From contig NZ_JAAXOW010000002.1 of the NCBI RefSeq assembly GCF_012396185.1, positions 620,001-684,000 on the forward strand: a stretch of DNA of 64,000 bases. Direction: 5' to 3'. Position numbers and translations under genes: made by a program. This stretch comes from Sanguibacter hominis ATCC BAA-789 (GTDB lineage: Bacteria > Actinomycetota > Actinomycetes > Actinomycetales > Cellulomonadaceae). Below are positions 26,362-34,589 of the stretch, piece after piece (position 1 is the first letter of the stretch; every line of letters begins with the position of its first letter). A model generated the notes under the pieces. The model was not told the origin of the DNA and did not search any database. It saw only the letters and a program-made list of their open reading frames with translations.

Positions 26362-27477
26362 TCACTCGAGGGTGACGGCGCACGCCCTGGCGACGACCTC
26401 GGCATTGTCGCCCGTCTCGGCGAGCCACGCGCGCTGCCGCTGCGCGCCGTTGCCCGTCGACCACAGCTCGCCGAGCAGGTCGGTGACGAGGTCGAGGTCG
26501 CCTGCGTCGACGAGAGCGTCGCGCACGTGCGCGACGAGCTGCCCGACGACGTCGTGCGCCGGGCGTGGACGCATGTCCGTCGGCGAGAGCAGGTCGCCCG
26601 TGAGCCCGGATCTCCCCGCGCGCCACGACGCGGTGCGCAACAGCTCGGTCGGCACCCCCGGGGCGGGCTCTCCCGCGGCTGCGGCGCGCGCTGCGGTCTC
26701 GACGAGCGCGCGCGAGAGCGCCGCGAGGATCACTGGCGTCCGCGGGTCGAGGCAGACGTCCGCGACGCGGATCTCGACGGTCGGGTAGCGCTGGGAGAGG
26801 CGTGCGTCGAAGTAGATCATCGCGTCGTCGAGCACCGTCCCTGTCGCGACGAGCGAGGCGACGGCGTCTCGGTACGCCCGGGCGCTGCCGAACTCGCGCG
26901 ACGGGCCAGCCGTGGGCCAGCGCGACCACACCTGCGACCGGAAGCTCTCATACCCGCTGGCCTTGCCCTGCCAGAACGGCGAGTTGGCGCTGAGCGCGAG
27001 GAGAGGTGAGAGCCACGGGCCGATCCGGTCGAGGACCGCGACCCCCTCGTCGTCGTCCGTGACGGAGACGTGCACGTGGCAGCCGCTCGTCAGCTGCTCG
27101 GCCGCCGTGAGGCCGAACGTGCTCGCGGCGCGCATGTACCGGAGCTTCGAGACGGTCGTGGGCGCGACGTCGACCGGGCTCGTCGCGAGGGCGACGGCGT
27201 GCGCGCCGACCGCGGCGGCCGCGTGCTGGACCCGGGCGCGGCCGGCGCGGACCTCACGGGCCAGATCCTCGAGGTCGCGGCACGGCCGGGTCCCCGTCTC
27301 GATCTGCTCCTGCATGAACTCGTGCTCGAGACCTCCGCCCGGCACGTCGCCTACCGGCGTGACGACGTCAGCGGGCGCCTTCTCGAGCGCTTCCGTCGCG
27401 ACCGCGACAGGGGTCCCGTCGTCACCCACCAGGAGGAACTCTTCCTCGACACCGACTGTCCGCAGATCGTCTCGCAT
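26362..27477 (-). CDS. YbdK-type carboxylate-amine ligase (glutamate-cysteine ligase 2 family)
   Basis: ATP-grasp-like GCS2 family enzyme of 371 aa that may join glutamate (or another carboxylate) to an amine or cysteine with weak gamma-glutamyl-cysteine ligase activity. It opens with the signature TVGVEEEFLLV (7-17) and has TSGCHVHVSV (about 129-138) and the region RYPTVEIRVADVCLDPRTP later. With mshC in the same genome a glutathione pathway is not expected, so the natural substrate may differ. ATG at 27477 follows GAAACT by 6 nt, but the yczE-like gene ends only 10 bp upstream on the same strand, so co-transcription is also likely. Confidence 0.87.
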   Translation of the reverse strand: MRDDLRTVGVEEEFLLVGDDGTPVAVATEALEKAPADVVTPVGDVPGGGLEHEFMQEQIETGTRPCRDLEDLAREVRAGRARVQHAAAAVGAHAVALATSPVDVAPTTVSKLRYMRAASTFGLTAAEQLTSGCHVHVSVTDDDEGVAVLDRIGPWLSPLLALSANSPFWQGKASGYESFRSQVWSRWPTAGPSREFGSARAYRDAVASLVATGTVLDDAMIYFDARLSQRYPTVEIRVADVCLDPRTPVILAALSRALVETAARAAAAGEPAPGVPTELLRTASWRAGRSGLTGDLLSPTDMRPRPAHDVVGQLVAHVRDALVDAGDLDLVTDLLGELWSTGNGAQRQRAWLAETGDNAEVVARACAVTLE

Positions 27478-27487
27478 CTGGCGAGTT

Positions 27488-28177
27488 TCACACGCGCAGC
27501 CACGGCGCGCGACCGGCGAACCAGGGGATCGTCAGGCCGCACAGCGGCCCCACGAGCAGGGCGAACGCGAGCGTGCCGAGCCCGACGTCGCCCCCGAGCG
27601 CCCACCCGAGCCCGAGCACGGAGAGCTCGACGACGGCGCGCGCGACGGCGATCGGCCACCCGAACCGGTCGTGGAGCCCGGTCATGAGGCCGTCGCGAGG
27701 GCCCGGGCCGAGCCGGGCCGCGAGGTAGGCGCCGCTCGCGAGAGCCAGCAGCACGACGCCGCCGCCCAGGAGCGCGACGCGGGCTGCGAGCGGCAACGGC
27801 TCGGGCAGCCGCGCGAGGACGGCGAGACCGAGATCCGCGGCGAGCCCCACGATGATGACGTTGAGCACGGTCCCGATCCCCGGCCGGGTGCGCAGGGGCC
27901 ACCAGGCGAGCAGCACGACGGCGCCGACGGCGCAGGTGACGAGCCCGAAGGTCCACCCGGTCGCGAGGGCGAGGCCCTGGGAGAGGACGTCCCACGGGGA
28001 GACCCCGAGACCGGCGTGCACGACCATCGCGATCGAGAAGCCGAACGCCGTGAGCCCGGCGACGAGCTGGGCGAGGCGGGGGGCGAGGTAGCCGCTGCGT
28101 GGCGTCAGCGACCCGGGGGCCGTCGTGGGCGTCTCGCGCGAGGCCGGGGCGGCGATCTCTGCCTGATCGATCTTCAT
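27488..28177 (-). CDS. YczE-like integral membrane protein
   Basis: Membrane protein of 229 aa with 5-6 hydrophobic segments from about residue 33 to the end. The segment AMVVHAGLGVSPWDVLSQG near 50-68 and LGPGPRDGLMTGL near 160-172 are typical of the YczE/DUF6198 (YitT-related) family. Function is unknown; transport has been suggested. ATG at 28177 was chosen because the hydrophobic core and a charged N-terminus begin there. It is divergent from a MocR regulator, a pairing known for this family, and the YbdK-type ligase lies 10 bp downstream. Confidence 0.85.
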   Translation of the reverse strand: MKIDQAEIAAPASRETPTTAPGSLTPRSGYLAPRLAQLVAGLTAFGFSIAMVVHAGLGVSPWDVLSQGLALATGWTFGLVTCAVGAVVLLAWWPLRTRPGIGTVLNVIIVGLAADLGLAVLARLPEPLPLAARVALLGGGVVLLALASGAYLAARLGPGPRDGLMTGLHDRFGWPIAVARAVVELSVLGLGWALGGDVGLGTLAFALLVGPLCGLTIPWFAGRAPWLRV

Positions 28178-28197
28178 GGGTCGATCCCACCCTGAAA

Positions 28198-28238
28198 GTG
28201 GCCTCCCCACAAGGAGCCAATTCGCGTACGGTGGCTCC
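28198..28238. promoter_or_regulatory. Repeated GTGGCTCC-like sites between yczE-like and MocR genes
   Basis: Three copies are seen: GTGGCCTCC at 28198-28206, inverted GGAGCCAA at 28213-28220 and GTGGCTCC at 28231-28238. The last copy spans the gap between the MocR -10 box and its ATG. Direct plus inverted copies are typical of MocR operators; autoregulation and control of the membrane protein gene are inferred. Confidence 0.5.
28227..28232 (+). promoter_or_regulatory. Putative -10 (TACGGT) of the MocR regulator gene
   Basis: TACGGT, then GGCTCC, then ATG at 28239; 6-nt spacing. Confidence 0.55.
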
Positions 28239-29672
28239 ATGAGCGACCGCACGCTGAGCGCCCACGCCCTCGTCCCGCTCCTCCAGGGCCTGCCGGACGA
28301 CGCCCCGCTCTACCGCGCCCTCGCCGACCGGCTCCGCCTCCTCTCGATCGACGGCCGCATCCCGCCAGACACCCGCCTGCCGTCCGAGCGCGACCTCGCC
28401 CAGGCGCTCGACGTGAGCCGCACCACCGTCTCCCAGGCCTACGCCGCCCTGCGCTCCGACGGCTTCCTCACCAGCCGCCGCGGGTCCGGCTCCCTCCTTC
28501 ACGCCCCCGGTTCCCGGCCCGGTACGCCCGGGCCGGACGCCCCCGCGCTCGACCTCACCAAGGCGACCATGCCCGCCGCCTCGCAGGTCGCGGCCGCAGC
28601 GACCGCCGCAGCCGCCGACCTCCCCCGGCACCTCCTGCGCCACGACTACGACCCCGTCGGCCTCCCCGCGCTCCGCGCAGCCCTCGCCGACCGGTACACC
28701 GCGCTCGGCCTGCCGACCACGCCCGAGCAGGTCATGGTGACGCTCGGCGCCCAGCACGCGATCGGCCTCGTCGCACGCACCCACGTGCGCCCTGGCGACC
28801 GCGCCGTCATCGAGATGCCCACCTACCCGCACGCGCTCGACGCGCTCGTCGCCGCGGGCGCCCGGCCGCTGGCCGTGCCGGTCGACGCGCGGGCCGGCTG
28901 GGATGCCGACGGACTGCTGCGCGCGATCGCGTCCGGGCCAGCGGTGGCCCACCTCATGCCCGACCACCACAACCCGACCGGCGCGATCATGCCGCACGAC
29001 CTGCGGACCGCCGTCTGCCACGCCGCCGCACGCAGCGGCACGATCGTCGTCGTCGACGAGACGACCGCCGAGCTCGACATCGACCGCCTCACACCATGGA
29101 CGCCGTTCGCACGGCACGCCACCCCGGGCACGCAGGTCGTGACGATCGGCTCGGTCGGCAAGACGCTCTGGGGCGGTCTCAGGCTCGGCTGGGTGCGCGC
29201 GGACACCGACACGATCACGCGCCTCGTCGCCGCACGCCACGTCCACGACCTCGGCACGCCGATCCTCGAGCAGCTCGTCCTGCTGCACGCTCTGCCGTAC
29301 CTCGCCGACGTCGCGGAGACGCGACGCGCCCAGCTGCGCGCGTCGCGCGACCACCTGACCGCCCGCCTCGCGGAGCGGCTCCCGACCTGGGACGTCCCGC
29401 ACGTCCACGGCGGCCTCGCCCTGTGGGTCGGCCTCGGCGAGGCCTACAGCTCGCGCCTCGCGCTCGCGGCCCGCGCTCGCGGCCTCGCGATCTCGGCCGG
29501 GCCGCGCTTCGGCACCGGGGGCGAGTTCGAGCGGCACCTGCGCATCCCGATCACCGCCGCGCCGGACGTGCTCGACGAGGCGGTCGACATCCTCGTGCGC
29601 GCGTGGGACGCGGTCACGTCCGCGCCGGAGCGCCCCGGTGCCGAGCTCCGCGACGCGAGCGTCCCGGTCTGA
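28239..29672 (+). CDS. MocR/GntR-type regulator with aminotransferase domain
   Basis: Transcription factor of 477 aa: GntR winged helix (about 22-90, with LPSERDLAQALDVSRTTVSQ), a linker (90-110), and a fold-type I PLP aminotransferase-like domain (110-477). The PLP lysine is K308 in GSVGKTLWGG; the NPTG motif is at 245-248. It should sense a PLP-linked ligand and control the divergent yczE-like gene; MocR regulators paired with YczE-type proteins are an established group (YczR). The start ATG at 28239 is placed 6 nt after TACGGT; the frame also has an earlier start at 28176 inside the yczE gene region, which is unlikely. Confidence 0.92.
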   Translation: MSDRTLSAHALVPLLQGLPDDAPLYRALADRLRLLSIDGRIPPDTRLPSERDLAQALDVSRTTVSQAYAALRSDGFLTSRRGSGSLLHAPGSRPGTPGPDAPALDLTKATMPAASQVAAAATAAAADLPRHLLRHDYDPVGLPALRAALADRYTALGLPTTPEQVMVTLGAQHAIGLVARTHVRPGDRAVIEMPTYPHALDALVAAGARPLAVPVDARAGWDADGLLRAIASGPAVAHLMPDHHNPTGAIMPHDLRTAVCHAAARSGTIVVVDETTAELDIDRLTPWTPFARHATPGTQVVTIGSVGKTLWGGLRLGWVRADTDTITRLVAARHVHDLGTPILEQLVLLHALPYLADVAETRRAQLRASRDHLTARLAERLPTWDVPHVHGGLALWVGLGEAYSSRLALAARARGLAISAGPRFGTGGEFERHLRIPITAAPDVLDEAVDILVRAWDAVTSAPERPGAELRDASVPV

Positions 29673-29675
29673 TCG

Positions 29676-30572
29676 TCAGACGACGGCGCGGACCCTCGTC
29701 GCCCACGTCGCGACAGCGACGGCGGACGCGACGTTGAGCGAGTCGACGCCGCCCGCCATGGGGATCTTGACGGTCACGTCGCACGCCGCGATCGTGCGCG
29801 GCTTGAGCCCGTCCCCCTCGGTACCGAACACGAGCGCGAGCCTCTGCGGGGCGTCCGACTCGAGCGCGTCGAGGCTGACGGAGTCGTCCTCGAGGGCGAG
29901 CGCTGCCACGGTGAACCCGAGCTCTCGCAGCAGGTCGACGCCGTCCGCCGGCTCGGCGCCGCGCGGCGCTGCCGGCCACGCGTCGAAGCGGGTCCACGGC
30001 ACCTGGAAGACGGTGCCCATCGAGACGCGCACGGCGCGCCGGTAGAGCGGGTCGGCGCACGACGGCGTCATGATCACCGCGTCGACGCCCATCGCCGCGC
30101 ACGCGCGCATCGCGGCGCCGACGTTCGTGTGGTCCACGATGTCCTCGAGCACGACGACGCGGCGCGCACCGAGCCCGCCGCGCGCGGACGCGAGCAGGTC
30201 GCTGACGCTCGCGAGCAGTGGCCGGTGCATCGCTGCGAGGGCGCCGCGGTGCAGGTGGAACCCGGTGACGGACTCGAGCACGGCTGCGTCGGCGACGTGG
30301 ACGGGGACGTCGGGGAACCGTCGCAGGACGTCGGCCATCCCGGGGAGCCACTTGTGCTCCATGAAGAACGACCGGGGTCGGTGCCCCGCGGCGATCGCGC
30401 GGCGGATCACGGTCGAGCTCTCGGCGATGTACAGCCCCTTAGCGGGCTCGTGCTTGGACCGCAGCACGACGTCGGTCAGCCTGACGTAGTCGGCGAGCTC
30501 GTCCGCCGTGGGGTCGGTGATCTCGACGAGGTTGAGGTCGGACAGGTCAGGCGGGGCGACGTTCGTGGGCAC
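29676..30572 (-). CDS. SpoU/TrmH family RNA 2'-O-methyltransferase
   Basis: SPOUT-fold RNA methyltransferase of 298 aa. It has an N-terminal substrate-binding domain (EPAKGLYIAESSTVIRRA near 43-60) and a C-terminal SPOUT domain with the three motifs: DHTNVGAAMRACAAMG, LVFGTEGDGL and IPMAGGVDSLNVASA. The target may be rRNA or tRNA ribose; sequence does not decide. GTG at 30572 is the start; a weak GAGAAT lies 5 nt before it. It sits 39 bp after the MFS gene on the same strand, and converges on the MocR gene with 3 bp between stops. Confidence 0.9.
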   Translation of the reverse strand: MPTNVAPPDLSDLNLVEITDPTADELADYVRLTDVVLRSKHEPAKGLYIAESSTVIRRAIAAGHRPRSFFMEHKWLPGMADVLRRFPDVPVHVADAAVLESVTGFHLHRGALAAMHRPLLASVSDLLASARGGLGARRVVVLEDIVDHTNVGAAMRACAAMGVDAVIMTPSCADPLYRRAVRVSMGTVFQVPWTRFDAWPAAPRGAEPADGVDLLRELGFTVAALALEDDSVSLDALESDAPQRLALVFGTEGDGLKPRTIAACDVTVKIPMAGGVDSLNVASAVAVATWATRVRAVV

Positions 30573-30611
30573 ACGACATTCTCTCAGGAGCGTGCGCGTG
30601 GGGCGGTCGGG

Positions 30612-31823
30612 TCACAGGAGGGCGTGGGCGTGGGCGCGGCGCCACCCGAGGATCGCGCCCGTGCCGCCGAGGACCGCGAGGACGGGCACCGCGAGGAACG
30701 CGGTGTGCATGCCGACGGCGTCGGCGACGGCCCCGAGGATGAACGGCGCGAGGCCGACTGCGGCTCCCCCGGTGAACGTCGCGACGGCCTGCGCCCGGTC
30801 GGCAGCCTCGCGGGCGATGCCGAGCACGAGCGCGACCGAGAGCGGGTACTGGGCGCCGTATCCGAAGCCGGCGACGGCAAGGCCGACGAGCGCCACGGCC
30901 GGGGACGTCGCGGTCCACAGCACGGCCCAGCCGACCACCGAGATCCCGAAGCTCACGGCGAGGAGGTGGGCGCTGTGCCAGCGCCGCGTGAGCGGGCCGA
31001 CGACGAAGCGCATCGCAGTCATGCCGGCGATGAGCCCTGCGGTGGTCGCGGTCGCGATGCTCGCGTCGGCGCCGGTGCGCTCGAGGACGAGAGACGTCGA
31101 CCAGTAGGTCGTCGCGTTCTCGAGGGCGACTGCGGCGACGAGGGTCACGAGGAACCAGACGGAACCGGGTCCGAGGGCGCGCGTGGGCGCGACGGGCATC
31201 TCGGCCGCGTCCGCCTTCTCGTGCGTCGGGGCCGTCGGGCGGCGGCCGCTGTCGGGCAGCCGCGACGTCGCCCAGGCGACGGCCACGGCGAGGACGACCG
31301 TCGTGACGACGGCGGCCCGCCATCCCCAGCCGACCCCGACCGCGAGTCCGACGGCGAGGGGTGCGAAGAGCCCGACGCCGGACCCGACACCGTTCGCCTC
31401 GGTGATCGCGGCGGGGGCCGAGGGGCCGTGGTGGTCGGAGATGCCGACCTGCGAGGCCGACACGGCGACGTTGCCGCCGACGGCGAGGACGAACATGCTC
31501 CCGAGGGTCGCGGCGAGCACCGGGCCTGCGACGAGCCCGGCGACGCCTGCGGCGACGAGGAGGAGCCCGGACGTGATGGCGTTGCGCCGGCCGATCGCGG
31601 CGACGAGGCGCGGTGTGAAGAGCGCGGCGGAGATCGCGCCGAGGGCCATGGCCGTGCCGTGCAGGCCGCCGGCGGCCTTCGAGACGCCGAGGTCCTCGGC
31701 GAGCAGCGGCACAGACGGGCTGAAGGAGTACAGGAACCACCCCCAGACGGCGAAGGTGCCGTACGTGGTGATCGTGTACCGGTCGCGGCGCAGCGGCGCG
31801 GCGATGGTCTGGGGGCTGCTCAC
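30612..31823 (-). CDS. MFS transporter
   Basis: Major facilitator transporter of 403 aa with about 12 hydrophobic segments in two halves and a central cytoplasmic loop (DSGRRPTAPTHEKADAAEMP). The first half includes TPRLVAAIGRRNA, the usual loop 2-3 motif in altered form. The cargo is unknown. The start at 31823 is GTG; no upstream ATG in frame encodes a plausible N-terminus. It may form a transcript with the TrmH-family gene 39 bp downstream. Confidence 0.85.
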   Translation of the reverse strand: MSSPQTIAAPLRRDRYTITTYGTFAVWGWFLYSFSPSVPLLAEDLGVSKAAGGLHGTAMALGAISAALFTPRLVAAIGRRNAITSGLLLVAAGVAGLVAGPVLAATLGSMFVLAVGGNVAVSASQVGISDHHGPSAPAAITEANGVGSGVGLFAPLAVGLAVGVGWGWRAAVVTTVVLAVAVAWATSRLPDSGRRPTAPTHEKADAAEMPVAPTRALGPGSVWFLVTLVAAVALENATTYWSTSLVLERTGADASIATATTAGLIAGMTAMRFVVGPLTRRWHSAHLLAVSFGISVVGWAVLWTATSPAVALVGLAVAGFGYGAQYPLSVALVLGIAREAADRAQAVATFTGGAAVGLAPFILGAVADAVGMHTAFLAVPVLAVLGGTGAILGWRRAHAHALL

Positions 31824-31884
31824 CGCACCATGATGACAGGCATCGAAACGATTCGGTATGTGCGACGCGGCGACTCGACGTGCA

Positions 31885-31933
31885 GACGCCACGAGGGCGC
31901 GCCGCAACGGTAGCGGCGCGCCCTCGTGGCGTC
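31885..31933 (-). terminator. Strong hairpin terminator after the SPFH gene
   Basis: Perfect 21-bp stem: GACGCCACGAGGGCGCG... at 31885-31905 pairs with 31913-31933, loop AACGGTA. It starts 5 nt after the stop of the minus-strand SPFH gene and separates it from the MFS gene. Confidence 0.85.
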
Positions 31934-31938
31934 GGTGC

Positions 31939-33135
31939 TCACTGCTGGGGAGCGGGAGGCTCGCCTGTGGTTGTCGCGGGCGGTGCGTACGGTGCAGCCG
32001 GCGGTGCGGGCGGCGCCTGCTGGACCGGCGGAGCGGCGGGCGGAGGCACCGGCGCACCGGGGTGCTGTCCGGCCTCCGTGCTCGGGTCGAACGGACGACC
32101 AGACCGCTGGCCTGCGGTCGTCGCGTCCGCGGTGGCCTCCTGGACCTGGCGGCGAGCCTCGGCGAGCGCCTCGGCCGGATCGACCAGCCCGGCGCTCTGG
32201 AAGCGCGGGCGGGCGCGCCGCGGCTCGCTCGCAGCCGGGGCGGGTGCGCTCGGCGTCTCGCCGCCCAGCCCGGCGACGACAGCGCCGAGGGCAGAGGTGA
32301 ACTCGGTCGGGACGAGCCACATCTTGCTCGACGACCCGTTCGCGATCTGCGGGAGCGTCTGGAGGTACTGGTACGCGAGCAGCTTCGGGTCGGCGTCGCC
32401 CTCGTGGATCGCGTCGAAGACCTGGAGGATCGCGCGGGACTCACCCTCGGCCTCGAGGATCTTGGCCTGGGCCGACCCTTCGGCGCGGAGGATCGCGGCC
32501 TGCTTCTCACCCTCGGCCGTGAGGATCTGCGACTGCTTGATGCCCTCCGCCTGGAGGATCGCCGCACGGCGGTCACGCTCAGCGCGCATCTGCTGCTCCA
32601 TGGAGCCCTGGACGCTCGCGGGCGGGTCGATCGCCTTGAGCTCGACGCGGTTGACACGGATGCCCCAGCGACCGGTCGCCTCGTCGAGGACGCCGCGGAG
32701 CTGGCCGTTGATCTGGTCGCGGCTCGTGAGCGTCTGCTCGAGGTCCATCGAACCGATGACGTTGCGCAGCGTCGTGACGGTCAGCTGCTCGATACCGACG
32801 ATGTAGTTGGCGATCTCGTAGACGGCCGACTTGGGGTCGGTCACCTGGAAGTAGATGACGGTGTCGATGCTCACGACCAGGTTGTCGGACGTGATCACGG
32901 GCTGCGGGGGGAACGACACGACCTGCTCGCGCAGGTCGACCTGAGCGCGCACGCGGTCGACGAACGGGATGAGCAGGTGCAGGCCTGCCTCGAACGTTCG
33001 GTTGTAGCGACCGAGACGCTCGACGAGCCACGCCTGCGTCTGCGGCACGATCCGCACGCTCTTGCCGATGACGATCAGCACGAAGATCGCGACGATGATC
33101 AGCAAGACGTAGACGAATGAGAGGTCTTCACCCAT
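31939..33135 (-). CDS. SPFH/Band 7 (stomatin-like, QmcA type) membrane protein
   Basis: Stomatin/prohibitin-type protein of 398 aa, predicted to form large rings at the membrane. An N-terminal membrane helix (about 7-27) is followed by the SPFH domain (about 28-190, with ERLGRYNRTFEAGLHLL and ELKAIDPP) and a coiled-coil region of AEG repeats (KQAAILRAEG, AQAKILEAEG). The last ~90 residues are Pro/Ala rich and disordered. It lies 44 bp downstream of an nfeD-like gene on the same strand, the classical SPFH-NfeD pair thought to act on membrane microdomains. ATG at 33135 has AGGAGC upstream. Confidence 0.93.
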   Translation of the reverse strand: MGEDLSFVYVLLIIVAIFVLIVIGKSVRIVPQTQAWLVERLGRYNRTFEAGLHLLIPFVDRVRAQVDLREQVVSFPPQPVITSDNLVVSIDTVIYFQVTDPKSAVYEIANYIVGIEQLTVTTLRNVIGSMDLEQTLTSRDQINGQLRGVLDEATGRWGIRVNRVELKAIDPPASVQGSMEQQMRAERDRRAAILQAEGIKQSQILTAEGEKQAAILRAEGSAQAKILEAEGESRAILQVFDAIHEGDADPKLLAYQYLQTLPQIANGSSSKMWLVPTEFTSALGAVVAGLGGETPSAPAPAASEPRRARPRFQSAGLVDPAEALAEARRQVQEATADATTAGQRSGRPFDPSTEAGQHPGAPVPPPAAPPVQQAPPAPPAAPYAPPATTTGEPPAPQQ

Positions 33136-33179
33136 AGAAGTTCAGCTCCTGGTGTTCCGGGCTTGCAGAGGTTAGAGGG

Positions 33180-33623
33180 TCAGGCACCTGCGGACTGCTG
33201 CTGCTCCACGACGGCGGTCGCACCGTCGATGCGGCTCACGCGCACCTCGGCACCCACAGGGATCACGACGTCGTCGTCGACGCGCGCGCTCCAGACCTCG
33301 CCCCGGAGCTTGACGAGGCCCGAGGTTCCTGTGACCTCCTGGACGACGACCGCCTCCCGGCCCACGTTCGCGGCCGCGTTGGTCTCGACGAGCGGCTCTC
33401 CCCGGGCCCGGAGGTTCTTCAGGAGGAAGGGGCGCAGCGCGACGAGGAGGACGGCCGAGACGACAGCGAACGCCACGACCTGCCACGGCAGGTCGAGCCC
33501 GGCGGCGGAGACGATGCCCGCCGCGAGCGTGCCGCCGGCGAACATGAACAGCACGAGGTCGAGCGTCAGTGCCTCGATCGCGACGAGCGCGAACATGATG
33601 ATGAGCCACCAGTACCAGTCCAT
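33180..33623 (-). CDS. NfeD family protein
   Basis: Small membrane protein of 147 aa: two or three membrane segments (about 4-70, including MFALVAIEALTLDLVLF) followed by a soluble OB-fold NfeD domain (about 85-147, with LVKLRGEVWSARVDDD). NfeD proteins accompany stomatin-like SPFH proteins, here just downstream, and probably form one complex. This is the short form without the ClpP-like protease domain. ATG at 33623 has GGGAGGGAG upstream; the longer frame to 33671 is less likely. Confidence 0.9.
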   Translation of the reverse strand: MDWYWWLIIMFALVAIEALTLDLVLFMFAGGTLAAGIVSAAGLDLPWQVVAFAVVSAVLLVALRPFLLKNLRARGEPLVETNAAANVGREAVVVQEVTGTSGLVKLRGEVWSARVDDDVVIPVGAEVRVSRIDGATAVVEQQQSAGA

Positions 33624-33678
33624 GGTCTCCCTCCCCCTCTCAGGACTGCCGCGACGTCGCGGCGGCTGCACAGCGGTG

Positions 33679-33695
33679 CTTTACTGAGACTTTAC
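33679..33695 (-). promoter_or_regulatory. Direct repeat GTAAAG-N5-GTAAAG upstream of nfeD-SPFH
   Basis: Two GTAAAG copies (minus strand) with an 11-bp period, one helix turn, 56 bp upstream of the nfeD start. It is an AT-rich island in a GC-rich region, so it may be the promoter or an activator site. Confidence 0.4.
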
Positions 33696-33732
33696 CGTAA
33701 CGGCGCCTCGGGCGACACCGCTGGGGGGCGTG

Positions 33733-33753
33733 GCACGCCCGCGCGGGGCGTGC
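33733..33753 (-). terminator. Short hairpin after the ABC ATPase gene
   Basis: GCACGCCC/GGGCGTGC, 8-bp stem with 5-nt loop, 2 nt downstream of the stop at 33755. Likely terminator. Confidence 0.5.
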
Positions 33754-33754
33754 G

Positions 33755-34540
33755 TCAGCGCAGGCCGCGGGCGGTGTACCGGCCCTCGCGGGACTCGACG
33801 ACGAGCGGCAGGCCGAACGCTTCCGAGAGGTTCTCGCTCGTGAGCACCTGGGCGAGCGGGCCGGCCATGAAAGCCTGACCGCCGCGCAGCAGCAGCGCGT
33901 GCGTGAAGTTCGGCGGGATCTCCTCGACGTGGTGCGTGACGAGCACCATCACGGGCGACCGTCGGTCCCCCGCAAGCTCCGCGAGCGCGGCGACGAGCTC
34001 TTCTCGGCCGCCCAGGTCGAGGCCCGCCGCCGGCTCGTCGAGGAGCAGCAGCTCAGGGTCGGTCATGAGGGCGCGGGCGATCTGGACGCGCTTGCGCTCG
34101 CCCTCGGACAGCGTGCCGAAGGTGCGGTGGGCGAGCTCCCCCATCCCGAAGAGCCGCAGGAGGTCGTCGGCGCGGCCGAGGTCGAAGTCCTCGTACTGCT
34201 CGCGCCACCGTCCCGTCATGCCGTACGCCGCGGTGAGGACGACGTCGCGGACCGTCTCGGAACCGAGGATGTGCTCAGCGAGCGCGGCGCTCGACAGGCC
34301 GATGCGCGGGCGCAGCTCCTGGAGGTCGGTGCGGCCGAGCCTCTCGCCGAGGAGGTCCGCGGTGCCGGACGTCGGGTGCATGCGCCCGGCGGCGATCGAC
34401 AGCAGCGTCGTCTTGCCTGCTCCGTTACGACCGAGGACGACCCATCGGTCCTGGTCCTGGACGGTCCAGGTGACCTTGTCGAGGATCGTGGTGGTGGAGC
34501 GGCGGACGGTGACGTCGTGCAGGGCGAGAACCTCGGTCAT
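33755..34540 (-). CDS. Stand-alone ABC transporter ATP-binding protein
   Basis: ATP-binding cassette of 261 aa with Walker A GRNGAGKTT (about 37-45), the signature LSEGERKRVQIARAL in place of LSGGQ, Walker B LLLLDEPAAGLD and the H-loop VTHH. No permease gene is adjacent; it resembles YlmA/ModF-like ATPases found alone in actinobacteria. The role is therefore open: energising an unlinked permease, or a regulatory ATPase. The ATG at 34540 lies 8 nt after TAGGCT; an upstream frame start at 34648 is within the divergent gene's region. Confidence 0.85.
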   Translation of the reverse strand: MTEVLALHDVTVRRSTTTILDKVTWTVQDQDRWVVLGRNGAGKTTLLSIAAGRMHPTSGTADLLGERLGRTDLQELRPRIGLSSAALAEHILGSETVRDVVLTAAYGMTGRWREQYEDFDLGRADDLLRLFGMGELAHRTFGTLSEGERKRVQIARALMTDPELLLLDEPAAGLDLGGREELVAALAELAGDRRSPVMVLVTHHVEEIPPNFTHALLLRGGQAFMAGPLAQVLTSENLSEAFGLPLVVESREGRYTARGLR

Positions 34541-34548
34541 GGTCACCG

Positions 34549-34554
34549 AGCCTA
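34549..34554 (-). promoter_or_regulatory. Putative -10 (TAGGCT) of the ABC ATPase gene
   Basis: TAGGCT on the minus strand, 8 nt before the ATG at 34540. Confidence 0.45.
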
Positions 34555-34577
34555 TCCGCTGAGGCTTCAGACCGGGG

Positions 34578-34583
34578 TAGGTT
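34578..34583 (+). promoter_or_regulatory. Putative -10 (TAGGTT) of the gene at 34590
   Basis: TAGGTT, then TGACAC, then GTG at 34590: 6-nt leaderless spacing. Confidence 0.55.
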
Positions 34584-34589
34584 TGACAC

